A stretch of 64,000 nucleotides of DNA from contig NZ_JAEMNV010000004.1 of assembly GCF_016482825.1 (NCBI RefSeq), positions 62,001-126,000 on the forward strand, read 5' to 3'. Within the stretch, counting starts at the first letter, position 1, and each line of letters starts with the position of its first letter. The stretch comes from Antrihabitans stalagmiti. Its GTDB lineage: Bacteria > Actinomycetota > Actinomycetes > Mycobacteriales > Mycobacteriaceae. The position numbers and the translations under genes were made by a program. Shown piece after piece: positions 26,812-34,548 of this stretch. Under the pieces are notes generated by a model. The model did not search any database and was not told the origin of the DNA. It saw only the letters and a list, made by a program, of their open reading frames with translations.

Positions 26812-26829
26812 ATTTGGTATTTTCGGACA

Positions 26830-27879
26830 ATGGTTGTTGCTCCGGTCTGGGCCGTGCCGCGCGGCACCGAGGGCGTGCGAATCATGGTGCAGGGTGGCAT
26901 TGCACACGGCATGACAGCGGCCGATTGCCTTACGGGTACCGGACTGACCGATAGCGACCTCGACGACGAAGGCACAGAAATCTGGGCCCATCAGGAATTC
27001 GCGGTGATCCGCAATATCGTTCGCCGACTCGGCGACCGCCCAGGCGTCGGCATCGAGGTCGGCATGCATTCGACGATCGGTCGATCAGGCGTGATCGGAT
27101 TTATGCTGCTGGCCGGACCGACATTGCGGGAGGCGGTCGAGCGGGCGATCCCCTTTCTCGCACTCTCGCCGACTCACCTGCGGTTTTCGATCGGCAGCGA
27201 CTCCGAAGACGCTTACGTGCTGGCAGACGACAGCGAATTGCCTGCCGATATCAGGCCGTTCGTCGTCGAGCGTGACGTCGCTGGGCTTGCCGCCGCTTTG
27301 CGCGGTGTGCAGATCGACTTCACGCCGTTGCGGGTGGAAACGACGCTCGACCCGGAGCGCGCCGCATTGCTCGGACAGGTGTTGAGGATCTCCGCTGACT
27401 GTGTGGTTTCGGGCCAGCGGCGCAATCGGCTCGTCTTGCCGCGATCGATGCTGGATCTTCGGTTGCCACAGGCGGATGAGAACACTGCACGCGCGTTCGA
27501 GCGGCAGTGTCACGAGCTCCTCGCACGACGTCTGGGTCGCGTCGGCGTCGCCGGTCAGGTCCGCAGCCGGCTGCTCCACAATCCGGGGGAGCTGCCGTCG
27601 ATGCCCGCCATTGCGGACGAGCTGCACATCGACGCCCGGACCCTGCGTCGCCGCTTGGCTGCCGAGGGCACCTCCTTTCGTGCGCTGCTGGACGAGGTGC
27701 GGCGACAGCGTGCCATCGAGATGCTGGCCACGGAAGCGGGCGTCGAGGAGATCGCCAGCCAACTCGGCTACGCCGAGACAGCGAACTTCACCCACGCCTT
27801 CAAGCGCTGGGAAGGAATGGCGCCCAGCTACTTTCGCAAGGTCGGCCGAGCGGACGCAGATTCGGGTTTGCCTCGGTAG
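26830..27879 (+). CDS. AraC-family transcriptional regulator (arabinose-binding-like N domain)
   Basis: A 349-residue regulator. The N-terminal 200 residues match the Arabinose_bd-type effector domain found in ArgR/OruR-like AraC proteins (GIEVGMHSTIGRSGVIGFML near residue 77). The C-terminal 100 residues contain two helix-turn-helix motifs: MPAIADELHIDARTLRRRLA and EEIASQLGYAETANFTHAFK. ATG 26830 is the start; the upstream open frame is in the divergent promoter. It probably controls the divergent desaturase fusion, perhaps in response to a fatty acid, but the effector is not shown by sequence. Confidence 0.9.
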   Translation: MVVAPVWAVPRGTEGVRIMVQGGIAHGMTAADCLTGTGLTDSDLDDEGTEIWAHQEFAVIRNIVRRLGDRPGVGIEVGMHSTIGRSGVIGFMLLAGPTLREAVERAIPFLALSPTHLRFSIGSDSEDAYVLADDSELPADIRPFVVERDVAGLAAALRGVQIDFTPLRVETTLDPERAALLGQVLRISADCVVSGQRRNRLVLPRSMLDLRLPQADENTARAFERQCHELLARRLGRVGVAGQVRSRLLHNPGELPSMPAIADELHIDARTLRRRLAAEGTSFRALLDEVRRQRAIEMLATEAGVEEIASQLGYAETANFTHAFKRWEGMAPSYFRKVGRADADSGLPR

Positions 27880-27888
27880 CGGACCCAC

Positions 27889-27937
27889 GAATCTTGTGTG
27901 CTTCCACTCGGATTCCGGGAGCTAACGCACAGGATTC
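27889..27937. repeat. Convergent-junction repeat, copy A2
   Basis: The first 33 bases are identical to copy A1. The outer stem AATCTTGTG (27890-27898) / CACAGGATT (27928-27936) is preserved although the bases between the 33-bp core and the right arm differ. It lies between the AraC stop and the idi stop, again a convergent junction. Confidence 0.8.
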
Positions 27938-27941
27938 TGGC

Positions 27942-28514
27942 TCAGGCCCGCCAACCTTCGAATTGCTCGACGATCGCAGGGCGTGCGGCCTCCAGAACCG
28001 TCGAGAACCAGCTCGAAAAATCCGTCTCGGCACGGCGCGCTGCCAACTCCCCCGCGTCGACGAAGGCCGTCGAATCGACCTCGTCGACGTTCGGCTTCAG
28101 CTCGTCGGCAACCAAGCCGACGAACAGATGGTTGTACTCGTGCTCGACGAGTTCGGAAATCGGATCGACGTGGCGGTATGTCACCGTCCCTGCCGAGACC
28201 AAGGTTGTCGGCGCTACACCGAGCTCTTCGACGACGCGTCTCGTTGCGGCGAGAAACGGCGGCTCATCGGGATACGGGTGACCGCAGCAGGTATTCGACC
28301 AGATCCCCGGCGAGTGATACTTCGATAAAGCTCTGCGCTGCAACAACATCCGACCGTCTCTGTCGAACAGAAACACCGAGAACGCGCGATGCAGCCGACC
28401 GGGAGCGCGATGCGCCGACAACTTCTCGGCCAGCCCGATGGTCGTGCCGTCGGGGTCGACGAGCTCGAGCAATATCTCTGGCGACTCGTTGTCAGGAATC
28501 GTTTCGGCGGACAT
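27942..28514 (-). CDS. idi: Isopentenyl-diphosphate delta-isomerase, type 1
   Basis: A 190-residue Nudix-fold enzyme that interconverts isopentenyl and dimethylallyl diphosphate, the starting step for prenyl chains including decaprenyl phosphate and carotenoids. Signature motifs are present: WSNTCCGHP (catalytic Cys near residue 76), HRAFSVFLFD, a Nudix-like RRVVEELGV segment, and EHEYNHLFVG with the catalytic Glu. ATG 28514 is the start. It lies 29 bp downstream of the pseudokinase gene on the same strand, so they may be co-transcribed. Confidence 0.95.
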   Translation of the reverse strand: MSAETIPDNESPEILLELVDPDGTTIGLAEKLSAHRAPGRLHRAFSVFLFDRDGRMLLQRRALSKYHSPGIWSNTCCGHPYPDEPPFLAATRRVVEELGVAPTTLVSAGTVTYRHVDPISELVEHEYNHLFVGLVADELKPNVDEVDSTAFVDAGELAARRAETDFSSWFSTVLEAARPAIVEQFEGWRA

Positions 28515-28543
28515 AACGCTCGATTATTCCTGGTGTTCGGTGC

Positions 28544-29875
28544 TTACCGCGCAGGAAGGCACGGTCCGTTGGGTGGCGGTTGGTGGCTGTAGCCCGGGTA
28601 GCAGGGCAAAGGTCCGGACGGGGCGGGTGCCGGTGCCGGCGCAGGGCCTTGTGGTGCCGGTGCGACGCCACCGACCGGCAGGCACGGACCGTCGGGTGCC
28701 GGCTGATGGGTGTAGCCCGGGTAGCACGGGAGTATTTCGGGCGCACCCGGCGCGGGCGCGGGAGGTGGCGGTGGTGGCGGCGCTGGAGCGGGCGCCGGAG
28801 CCGGAGCGGGTGCTGGCGCGGGGGCAGGAGCAGGCGCAGGCGCAGGCGCAGGAGGCGGTGCAACCGTCGCTTCGACTACCGGAGGCGCGGGAACGGTTGT
28901 CGGTGCTGGCGCAGATGTTGTGGTCGATCGAGCCGGCAACGCACTCGACGACGGCAGAATCTGAGTTGTGTCCGTCGTATCTTCGATCGGATCATCGGAC
29001 GTGCCGCCCGCGAAGGCGAAGACCAACCAGGCGAACAGCGCGATGACCAGCAGGGCTGCGCCGGCGATCAGAGCTTTGCGTTTCGTCTCAGGATCGATGC
29101 CGCCACCCGATCGTGCAGTCGTTGTCGGCGAGGCTGCGAGCGGAGCCGCGGCGGCGGGGCGCTGCTCGGTGGTGAGTGCATGCTGCAGAATCTGTCCGAC
29201 GGTGCCGGCGGTGGTGACGCTGCCGTCCATTGCCCGCAGCGCGATCGTGGACATTTCCTGCGGAACTTCGGGCCGAAGTGTGTGCGGAGCTTGCGCGTCG
29301 ACGACACGTTCCGGCCAGATCCCGGTCAGCAGTAGATAGAGCACCGCGCCGAGCCCGACGATGTCGGATCCGGAGTCGTTTCTGCTGGTGGTGGCGGGAA
29401 AAGCGAGTACGGCCGCGCCCTTGGGATCGATGCGGATGCGGCTGGAGTAGTCGAGCGCGACCGCCAAACCGTCCCGATGAGCATGTTCGGCAACTTCGGC
29501 GAGCGGCTTGGTCGCTTTGGCCGCTGCGTCGGGCGCGAGTCCGTCTGCTCCGATGTCGTCCAGCGACGTGCCTGCAGTCCAATCGGCGACGACGATCGTC
29601 TGGTCACCGTCGTCGTGAATGTCGCGAATTCGGGCTATTGCAGGTGAATCGATCCGGTTGAGGCGCATGGTGCGGCCGCGGATGGATTCGAAAGAATCCA
29701 CCGCGCCCGCTACCAGGGTGAGCGCCACATCCAGTTTCTTGGTGGTGTCGTGTGCGCGCCAGAACTGCAGTCCGTCGCCGACGCCGTGCGCTTCGAGCAG
29801 TCGATAGCGCTCGCCGATCGTTACGCCCGGTTCGAGCGGCTCGGGCAGCCGTGCCTCGGGTTGCTGATCGTCCAT
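28544..29875 (-). CDS. Membrane pseudokinase with proline-rich tail and paired cysteine motifs
   Basis: The 443-residue protein has an N-terminal protein-kinase-like domain (about 20-240), a membrane helix (ALIAGAALLVIALFAWLVFA, about 268-287) and an extracellular Thr/Ala/Pro-rich tail with a long PAPAPAP run. The catalytic residues are gone: the VAIK lysine is replaced (VALTLV), the HRD region reads GLAVALDYSSRIRID, and DFG reads AFPA. It therefore resembles the pseudokinase part of mycobacterial MviN (Rv3910). The tail ends with two near-identical motifs, CYPGYTHQPAPDGPC and CYPGYSHQPPPNGPC, each able to form a disulfide loop. A binding or scaffold role is inferred. Confidence 0.8.
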   Translation of the reverse strand: MDDQQPEARLPEPLEPGVTIGERYRLLEAHGVGDGLQFWRAHDTTKKLDVALTLVAGAVDSFESIRGRTMRLNRIDSPAIARIRDIHDDGDQTIVVADWTAGTSLDDIGADGLAPDAAAKATKPLAEVAEHAHRDGLAVALDYSSRIRIDPKGAAVLAFPATTSRNDSGSDIVGLGAVLYLLLTGIWPERVVDAQAPHTLRPEVPQEMSTIALRAMDGSVTTAGTVGQILQHALTTEQRPAAAAPLAASPTTTARSGGGIDPETKRKALIAGAALLVIALFAWLVFAFAGGTSDDPIEDTTDTTQILPSSSALPARSTTTSAPAPTTVPAPPVVEATVAPPPAPAPAPAPAPAPAPAPAPAPAPAPPPPPPPAPAPGAPEILPCYPGYTHQPAPDGPCLPVGGVAPAPQGPAPAPAPAPSGPLPCYPGYSHQPPPNGPCLPAR

Positions 29876-29945
29876 TCGGACATTGTCCAGGACAGCGGCG
29901 CACTATTACGAATCGACATTACCTACGACACACCCCCACCACGCC

Positions 29946-32069
29946 CTAGCCGACCGGCTCGGGCGCAGGCACGATCGCCTCGGGGGCGGGTGCAGGCGCA
30001 GGTAGGGGAGCTGCAGCGTCACTCGGGTTGTTGTATTCCTCCGTGTAGGCGTCGTTGTAGGTCTTGAGAATCGCGGTGACGAAGCCCGTTGCCTGATTGA
30101 AGATCAGGGCGCCCTTTTCGAACTCGGTCTTGTAGCCCTCGGGAATGGGAATCTCGTCGGTCAGCGGCAGACCGAGTGCGCCGGAGTCCAGACCCATCTC
30201 GATGAATTCCTGCAGGATCTTGCCGACGACCGTGACCAGCTGTCCGCTCGGCGCGCTGTAGATGTAGCCGTTGGTGAACTTCGCGTACTGACGGCCGTCC
30301 TTGGCGGGCAGAATTCCGGACAGTGCGGGTCCGAGCTGACCGAGCGGTCCGCCGAGCGCCGCCCAGCGTTGTGCGATCGGATGGGTGTCGGTCAGTCGAA
30401 CGAGCTGCTCGGCGAGTGCAGGCAGGCCGCCGTTCTCCGCTGCGGACGGCGGTGTCGGTCGCGCCGGGGCGGGGGAAGAGTCGGCATCGGTGCCGGCATC
30501 GGGGAGCTGATCTGCGTCGGGAGCACTTGCCTGAACGTCCGAGCCGGACGAATTGACAGTGCGCTCCGCGATGTCACGGATCTTGTCCATGTCGTTGTAT
30601 GCGGCCTCACCAGGGCATTCGGTGTTGCCGACGTCGCGGTGCGCGAAGATCACCGGCAGTTCTACCTCTTCACCCTCGGCGTACGGGGTGAATTCGGTGC
30701 CTTCGGAGTACATCGTCGTTGTGCCCTGCGGGTCTAGGCCGCCCTGGACCTTCAAGCGCCAGCCGATGAACTTGCCGGTCGACTCGAGTGTCGCCTTCGA
30801 CGGTTCGACCTCGTCGTAGTTGCCCATCATCGCGACGCCGACGGTGTTCTCGTTGAACCCACCCGCGTGTGCGCCCTGAACCGGCTTGTCGAGCCCACCT
30901 GCGCGGCCTTCGAAGATCTGGCCGTACTTGTCGACGAGTGCGTTGTAGCCGATGTCGCACCAATCGAGGGTTTGCGCGTGGTACGCGTAGATCGCTCGCA
31001 CGATCTCGGCGGACTCCTTCTTGGTGTAGTCGTTGCTGCCTGCGGTGTGGTGCACGGTGGCACCACCGATGAAGTCGTCGTATGTGGGTTCCCCGCAGCG
31101 AATGGATTCGTCTGCGCCCCACTTCGCGCGGGTGATCACCTTCGGTCCACCACTGGACAGCGGTTCGGCGATGTCCTCTAGTGCGTCGTCGGTCGGTGCG
31201 GAGCCTGGATCGATCAGTACGACCGACAGATCCTCCCCTGGTGCCGGGTCTTCACGCATCGGCTTGGAGAAGGATGCGGGCACGTAGCCGAGCGGGGCTG
31301 GAGCCTGATCGCTCGCGGGAGCAGGTCCACTCGGTGCCGGTGCGGCGGGAACGGGCGCTGCTGGATCGGGCGCGGCAGGAACGGGCGCCGGCGCATTCTT
31401 GCGCGTCACCAAAACCTGTGCTGCCGTTGTATTTCCGACGTAGATCGGCTCGGTTCCGGTCTTCGCGCCGGCGGGTGTGCCGTCGTTGCGGCGGGTATCG
31501 ATCTGCTCGGTCGACAGCCACTGACCCCATTCGCCGTTGGGCTGCTTCACCCGAACTCGGGCATCTGCGGACGTCAGGTCTTTCGCGGTCAGCGCGATCA
31601 TGCTGAACGGCGTTTCCCGCGACACTTCTTTGACCGTCGTGCCGAGGCGGTCGACGATGTCGGGCGGTAGCTGATCGGGTGCGATGGGCGTGCCCGGGTC
31701 GGTCGGTAGCGCACCGCCTGTGATGCCGTCCAGATTCGGCAGTGGAATTTCGGACGGAATCGGCAGACCCTCTGGGATCGGCAAGCCTTCGGGAACCGGA
31801 ATTCTCGCCGGAATCGGCAGGTTCTTCAGATCGCTCAGGCGCAGGTCGGGGAGGTTCAGGCCGGTGAGCTCTTTGAGCGGCACGACGATGTCGGGCAGTG
31901 ACGCCAGGACCATCTCGGCGATGTCGGTGGGTACCGACGTCATGTTGGTCGACTGGACGTTGTCGTCACGTGAGCTGTCGGTGAGCGTCGAGGCCACGAA
32001 CGGGCTGGCAACGGCAAGCGCTGCCACTGCGGCAAGGACGATCGAATTCTTCGGTCGGCGGTGCGGCAA
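29946..32069 (-). CDS. Secreted peptidoglycan amidase (PGRP type) with LGFP C-terminus
   Basis: A 707-residue secreted N-acetylmuramoyl-L-alanine amidase. A signal/anchor SIVLAAVAALAVASPFVAST leads, then a region of hydrophobic-Pro repeats (GLPIPEGLPIPSEIPLPNL). The amidase_2/PGRP domain has zinc ligands in VHHTAGSNDYTKKESAE and AHRDVGNTECPG. The last 180 residues contain LGFP-like modules (WAALGGPLGQL, SGALGLPLTDEIPIPEG). It should cut the stem peptide from muramic acid in the wall, like M. tuberculosis Rv3811. TTG 32069 is chosen because AGGGAGA lies six bases upstream; an ATG at 32186 would place 39 polar residues before the signal. Confidence 0.88.
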   Translation of the reverse strand: MPHRRPKNSIVLAAVAALAVASPFVASTLTDSSRDDNVQSTNMTSVPTDIAEMVLASLPDIVVPLKELTGLNLPDLRLSDLKNLPIPARIPVPEGLPIPEGLPIPSEIPLPNLDGITGGALPTDPGTPIAPDQLPPDIVDRLGTTVKEVSRETPFSMIALTAKDLTSADARVRVKQPNGEWGQWLSTEQIDTRRNDGTPAGAKTGTEPIYVGNTTAAQVLVTRKNAPAPVPAAPDPAAPVPAAPAPSGPAPASDQAPAPLGYVPASFSKPMREDPAPGEDLSVVLIDPGSAPTDDALEDIAEPLSSGGPKVITRAKWGADESIRCGEPTYDDFIGGATVHHTAGSNDYTKKESAEIVRAIYAYHAQTLDWCDIGYNALVDKYGQIFEGRAGGLDKPVQGAHAGGFNENTVGVAMMGNYDEVEPSKATLESTGKFIGWRLKVQGGLDPQGTTTMYSEGTEFTPYAEGEEVELPVIFAHRDVGNTECPGEAAYNDMDKIRDIAERTVNSSGSDVQASAPDADQLPDAGTDADSSPAPARPTPPSAAENGGLPALAEQLVRLTDTHPIAQRWAALGGPLGQLGPALSGILPAKDGRQYAKFTNGYIYSAPSGQLVTVVGKILQEFIEMGLDSGALGLPLTDEIPIPEGYKTEFEKGALIFNQATGFVTAILKTYNDAYTEEYNNPSDAAAPLPAPAPAPEAIVPAPEPVG

Positions 32070-32283
32070 GAGAATCTCCCTGATAGTTGTTGCGGCCGTG
32101 GTGCATCCCGTGCGGCGTTCGTGTAGCCATGCAGTCCTCGGCAGCAGGGTCCGATTGTTCGGACCCGGTGCGTCCAACGCGTGCAACCGCTCGGGTGTGT
32201 CTGAAACTTGTGATGCGGATGTTACTTATGGGGCTTATGTTGCTAATTAGCGCCGCAGTTGCCACACTAGCCACAATTACCCC

Positions 32284-32308
32284 AACTCTCAACCTCCAGT
32301 AGAGAGTT
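32284..32308. promoter_or_regulatory. Inverted repeat AACTCTC/GAGAGTT in divergent promoter
   Basis: AACTCTC (32284-32290) and GAGAGTT (32302-32308) are exact inverted repeats around an 11-base spacer, 41 bp upstream of the SpoIID-type start and in the 279-bp gap shared with the amidase gene. It is AT-richer than its surroundings. It could be an operator or a 5' leader hairpin; no family match is claimed. Nothing else of note was seen in this gap. Confidence 0.45.
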
Positions 32309-32348
32309 AAAGATGTGTCGAGCGAGGCAACGCGAGGAGCACCCCGAA

Positions 32349-33680
32349 ATGCGCAACATCCGAGCCGGACGATGGTTGGTCAAAGGGCCAGGTGGGGCGT
32401 CTCCAGGGCGTAAGAAGAGCTTCACCGCAGGCCGACCTCTGCGCAGCGGCTGGCGACCCGCGACCGGTGGCTGGGCCGCCGCCGCAATGGTTCCCGCACT
32501 GATTTTTGCTGCGGCAGGGACACATTGGCTGACGTCGAGCGTCGACGTCACGCCGACCGGCGATCCCGAACCGATCGCCGAACGCGGCTCGGGCCACGGC
32601 CGTGGACTCGGTCAGTACGGTGCCCTCGACTACGCCAAAAAGGGGTGGAGCGCGGAACAGATTGTCGCGCACTACTATCCGGACGCGACGATCGGAACTC
32701 TGCCGACGACGCAGATCACCGTTCGCCTGCAGGGCCGTGACGACAAAACCCTCGACGTGTATTCCGACTCCGGGCTCAGCGTTGCAGGCAGACAAGCAGC
32801 GCCCGGCGAAGCCGTGCACCTCACCCCGACCGCGTCGGGTGCGGACGTGACCATCACCGCGGGCTGCACGGGCAACGTCGTCTGGGAGGGCGAGACAGAC
32901 AATCCTTGGGTCGACCCGATCGATCCGGGACCCGGTCGTCCTGCCGCCGAACATCTCACGTTGTGCGACGGCGATACGGCGTATCGCGGTTCGCTCGGCG
33001 TCGCGCTCGACGGTGCCGCATTCCGCACTGTCAACTACGTCGACATCGAGGACTACCTGCTTGCCGTCGTCCCCGTCGAGATGCAACCCAACTGGGCCGA
33101 CCAGGGTGGTGCGGAAGCGCTTCGCGCACAAGCGATTGCCGCGCGGTCCTACGCCGCTGCCGAGAAGCGCACCGACTACGCGCAGACCTGCGACACCACC
33201 GATTGCCAGGTGTACGGCGGTTCGGGCACCGAAGACGAGCGGACGACGACGGCGGTCGAATCCACCAGCGGCGTCGTACTGATGAAGGGCGGCGCCGTCC
33301 TACGCGCCGAGTACTCGGCATCGAGCGACGCTGACGGTGAAGGTGAGGACGCACTTGCGTCGGCTCCGCCTGCTTCGGTCCCCGGCGCGAAGCCGGTCCC
33401 GACCGCACCGGACGCCGTTGCTCCCGGAACGTCCACAGCGCCCATGCTCGGTGAGACCGAAGTTGTCGGACCGTTGTCACCGATCGACGAGAAGTACCGC
33501 GAGCTGGGCGGTTTGGAAAGTTCGCTCGGCGCGCCGGTCGGTCCTGAGTTTCTGTTGCCCGAAGGTGCCGGAAAGTTCCGGATCTATGCCAACGGCGTCA
33601 TCGTGTGGACCGAGGTCCTCGGCGCGCGTGCGATGGACGCCAGCTTCCTCACCGACAACCTGGACGCACTAACCGAGTAG
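32349..33680 (+). CDS. SpoIID/LytB-domain secreted protein with LGFP-like end
   Basis: A 443-residue protein with an N-terminal membrane/signal segment (GWAAAAMVPALIFAAAGTHW, about 41-60). The SpoIID domain follows: GSGHGRGLGQYGALDYAKKG near residue 80, and the conserved VVPVEMQPNW / EALRAQAIAARSYAAAEKRT block near 242. In endospore formers SpoIID is a lytic transglycosylase acting on denuded glycan, so a wall-remodelling role is likely. The C-terminus (ELGGLESSLGAPVGPEF) is LGFP-like. ATG 32349 follows a GAGGAG site. It is divergent from the amidase gene and overlaps the convergent MarR gene by 12 bp. Confidence 0.85.
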   Translation: MRNIRAGRWLVKGPGGASPGRKKSFTAGRPLRSGWRPATGGWAAAAMVPALIFAAAGTHWLTSSVDVTPTGDPEPIAERGSGHGRGLGQYGALDYAKKGWSAEQIVAHYYPDATIGTLPTTQITVRLQGRDDKTLDVYSDSGLSVAGRQAAPGEAVHLTPTASGADVTITAGCTGNVVWEGETDNPWVDPIDPGPGRPAAEHLTLCDGDTAYRGSLGVALDGAAFRTVNYVDIEDYLLAVVPVEMQPNWADQGGAEALRAQAIAARSYAAAEKRTDYAQTCDTTDCQVYGGSGTEDERTTTAVESTSGVVLMKGGAVLRAEYSASSDADGEGEDALASAPPASVPGAKPVPTAPDAVAPGTSTAPMLGETEVVGPLSPIDEKYRELGGLESSLGAPVGPEFLLPEGAGKFRIYANGVIVWTEVLGARAMDASFLTDNLDALTE

Positions 33681-34151
33681 ACGCGTCGCTTCGGTCTGGA
33701 GTTCGGCTGCGTCGGTGAGGTATTTCGCGATCACCTGCAGGTGTTCGTCGGAGTAGTCGTCGAGCTGTCCGCGGAGCAGGCGGACGAGGTCGTCGAAAAG
33801 CGGCAGATTGTCGATCTCGTACTGCGGATTGAATTCGACCAGAATCTTGCGTCCATCGTCCGGATGTGGGACGCGCCGAGCTGCGCCGATGGCTTCGAGT
33901 CTGCCGATCAGTCCGGTGATCGACGCTGGAGCGAGGCCGGATCGTTCGGCGAGTTGGCCGGCCGTCATGGGTCCGTATCTGACGATGAGGTCGAGCGCTT
34001 TGGCATCGGAAGGATGGCTGAGACCTTGCAGCTGCGCCAGGCGTGAGTGATACATAACGGCTGCGGTGCTGAGGACGCGCCCACCCAGCAATACAGCGCC
34101 TACCAGGGCTTCTCGTTCGCTGGGAGGATTATCGCCTGGCTCGGTCGGCAC
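33669..34151 (-). CDS. MarR-family transcriptional regulator
   Basis: A 160-residue winged-helix protein. The DNA-binding region reads ALDLIVRYGPMTAGQLAERS followed by LAPASITGLIGRLEAIGAAR and wing VPHPDDGRKILVEF, typical of MarR. Helices at both ends form the dimer. Ligand and targets are not evident; no palindrome was identified beside its start. Its 3' end overlaps the SpoIID-type gene by 12 bp in convergent orientation, so transcripts would be antisense over that stretch. Confidence 0.88.
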   Translation of the reverse strand: MPTEPGDNPPSEREALVGAVLLGGRVLSTAAVMYHSRLAQLQGLSHPSDAKALDLIVRYGPMTAGQLAERSGLAPASITGLIGRLEAIGAARRVPHPDDGRKILVEFNPQYEIDNLPLFDDLVRLLRGQLDDYSDEHLQVIAKYLTDAAELQTEATRLLG

Positions 34152-34187
34152 CGATCGACTTTACCGCCTCGGTGCGGTGCCGAAATG

Positions 34188-34415
34188 TCAGAACAGGGCG
34201 AAGACGCGCGCGGCCAGGAAAACTGCAAAGGCGAGCGTGAAGAAAGCGACCAAGACCAGCGCGATGATCGGACCCGTTCGGCTCGGCATCGGTTGCGGAT
34301 GAGAGAGGCCGGAGGTCTGGCCCGCATCGGGTGGAGTGTCGCCGGGTGTGACCCCGCCGCCTGCTTCGAGGCCGGGAGAGTCGTCGGGTGTCGGGCCTGA
34401 ATCTGGGCTTGCCAT
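34188..34415 (-). CDS. Small DUF6480-like membrane protein
   Basis: A 75-residue protein with a Pro/Gly/Asp-rich N-terminus (DDSPGLEAGGGVTPGDTPPD) and one C-terminal membrane helix (PIIALVLVAFFTLAFAVFLA). The PGLE-x-GGGV-x-PG-x-TPP pattern resembles the DUF6480 family of short actinobacterial proteins. Function unknown. It lies 36 bp upstream of the MarR start and on the same strand, so a shared transcript is possible. Confidence 0.65.
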   Translation of the reverse strand: MASPDSGPTPDDSPGLEAGGGVTPGDTPPDAGQTSGLSHPQPMPSRTGPIIALVLVAFFTLAFAVFLAARVFALF

Positions 34416-34548
34416 GTATGCGGTTGCCCGCCGCTGGTCGAACGCAACCGGAAAACGCAGCCCGGTGTGCCGCGCGGCGGGGGCCCGGGCCGCTCAGCCG
34501 TAGCGTAGGGCACCCTTAAAGCGACGGGCTAACGAAGAAAGAGGACAT

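Noticed and set aside
28740-28870. GC-rich tandem DNA repeat as a possible mobile element
   Set aside because: It is the coding sequence of the PAPAP stalk in the pseudokinase gene; the period follows codons.
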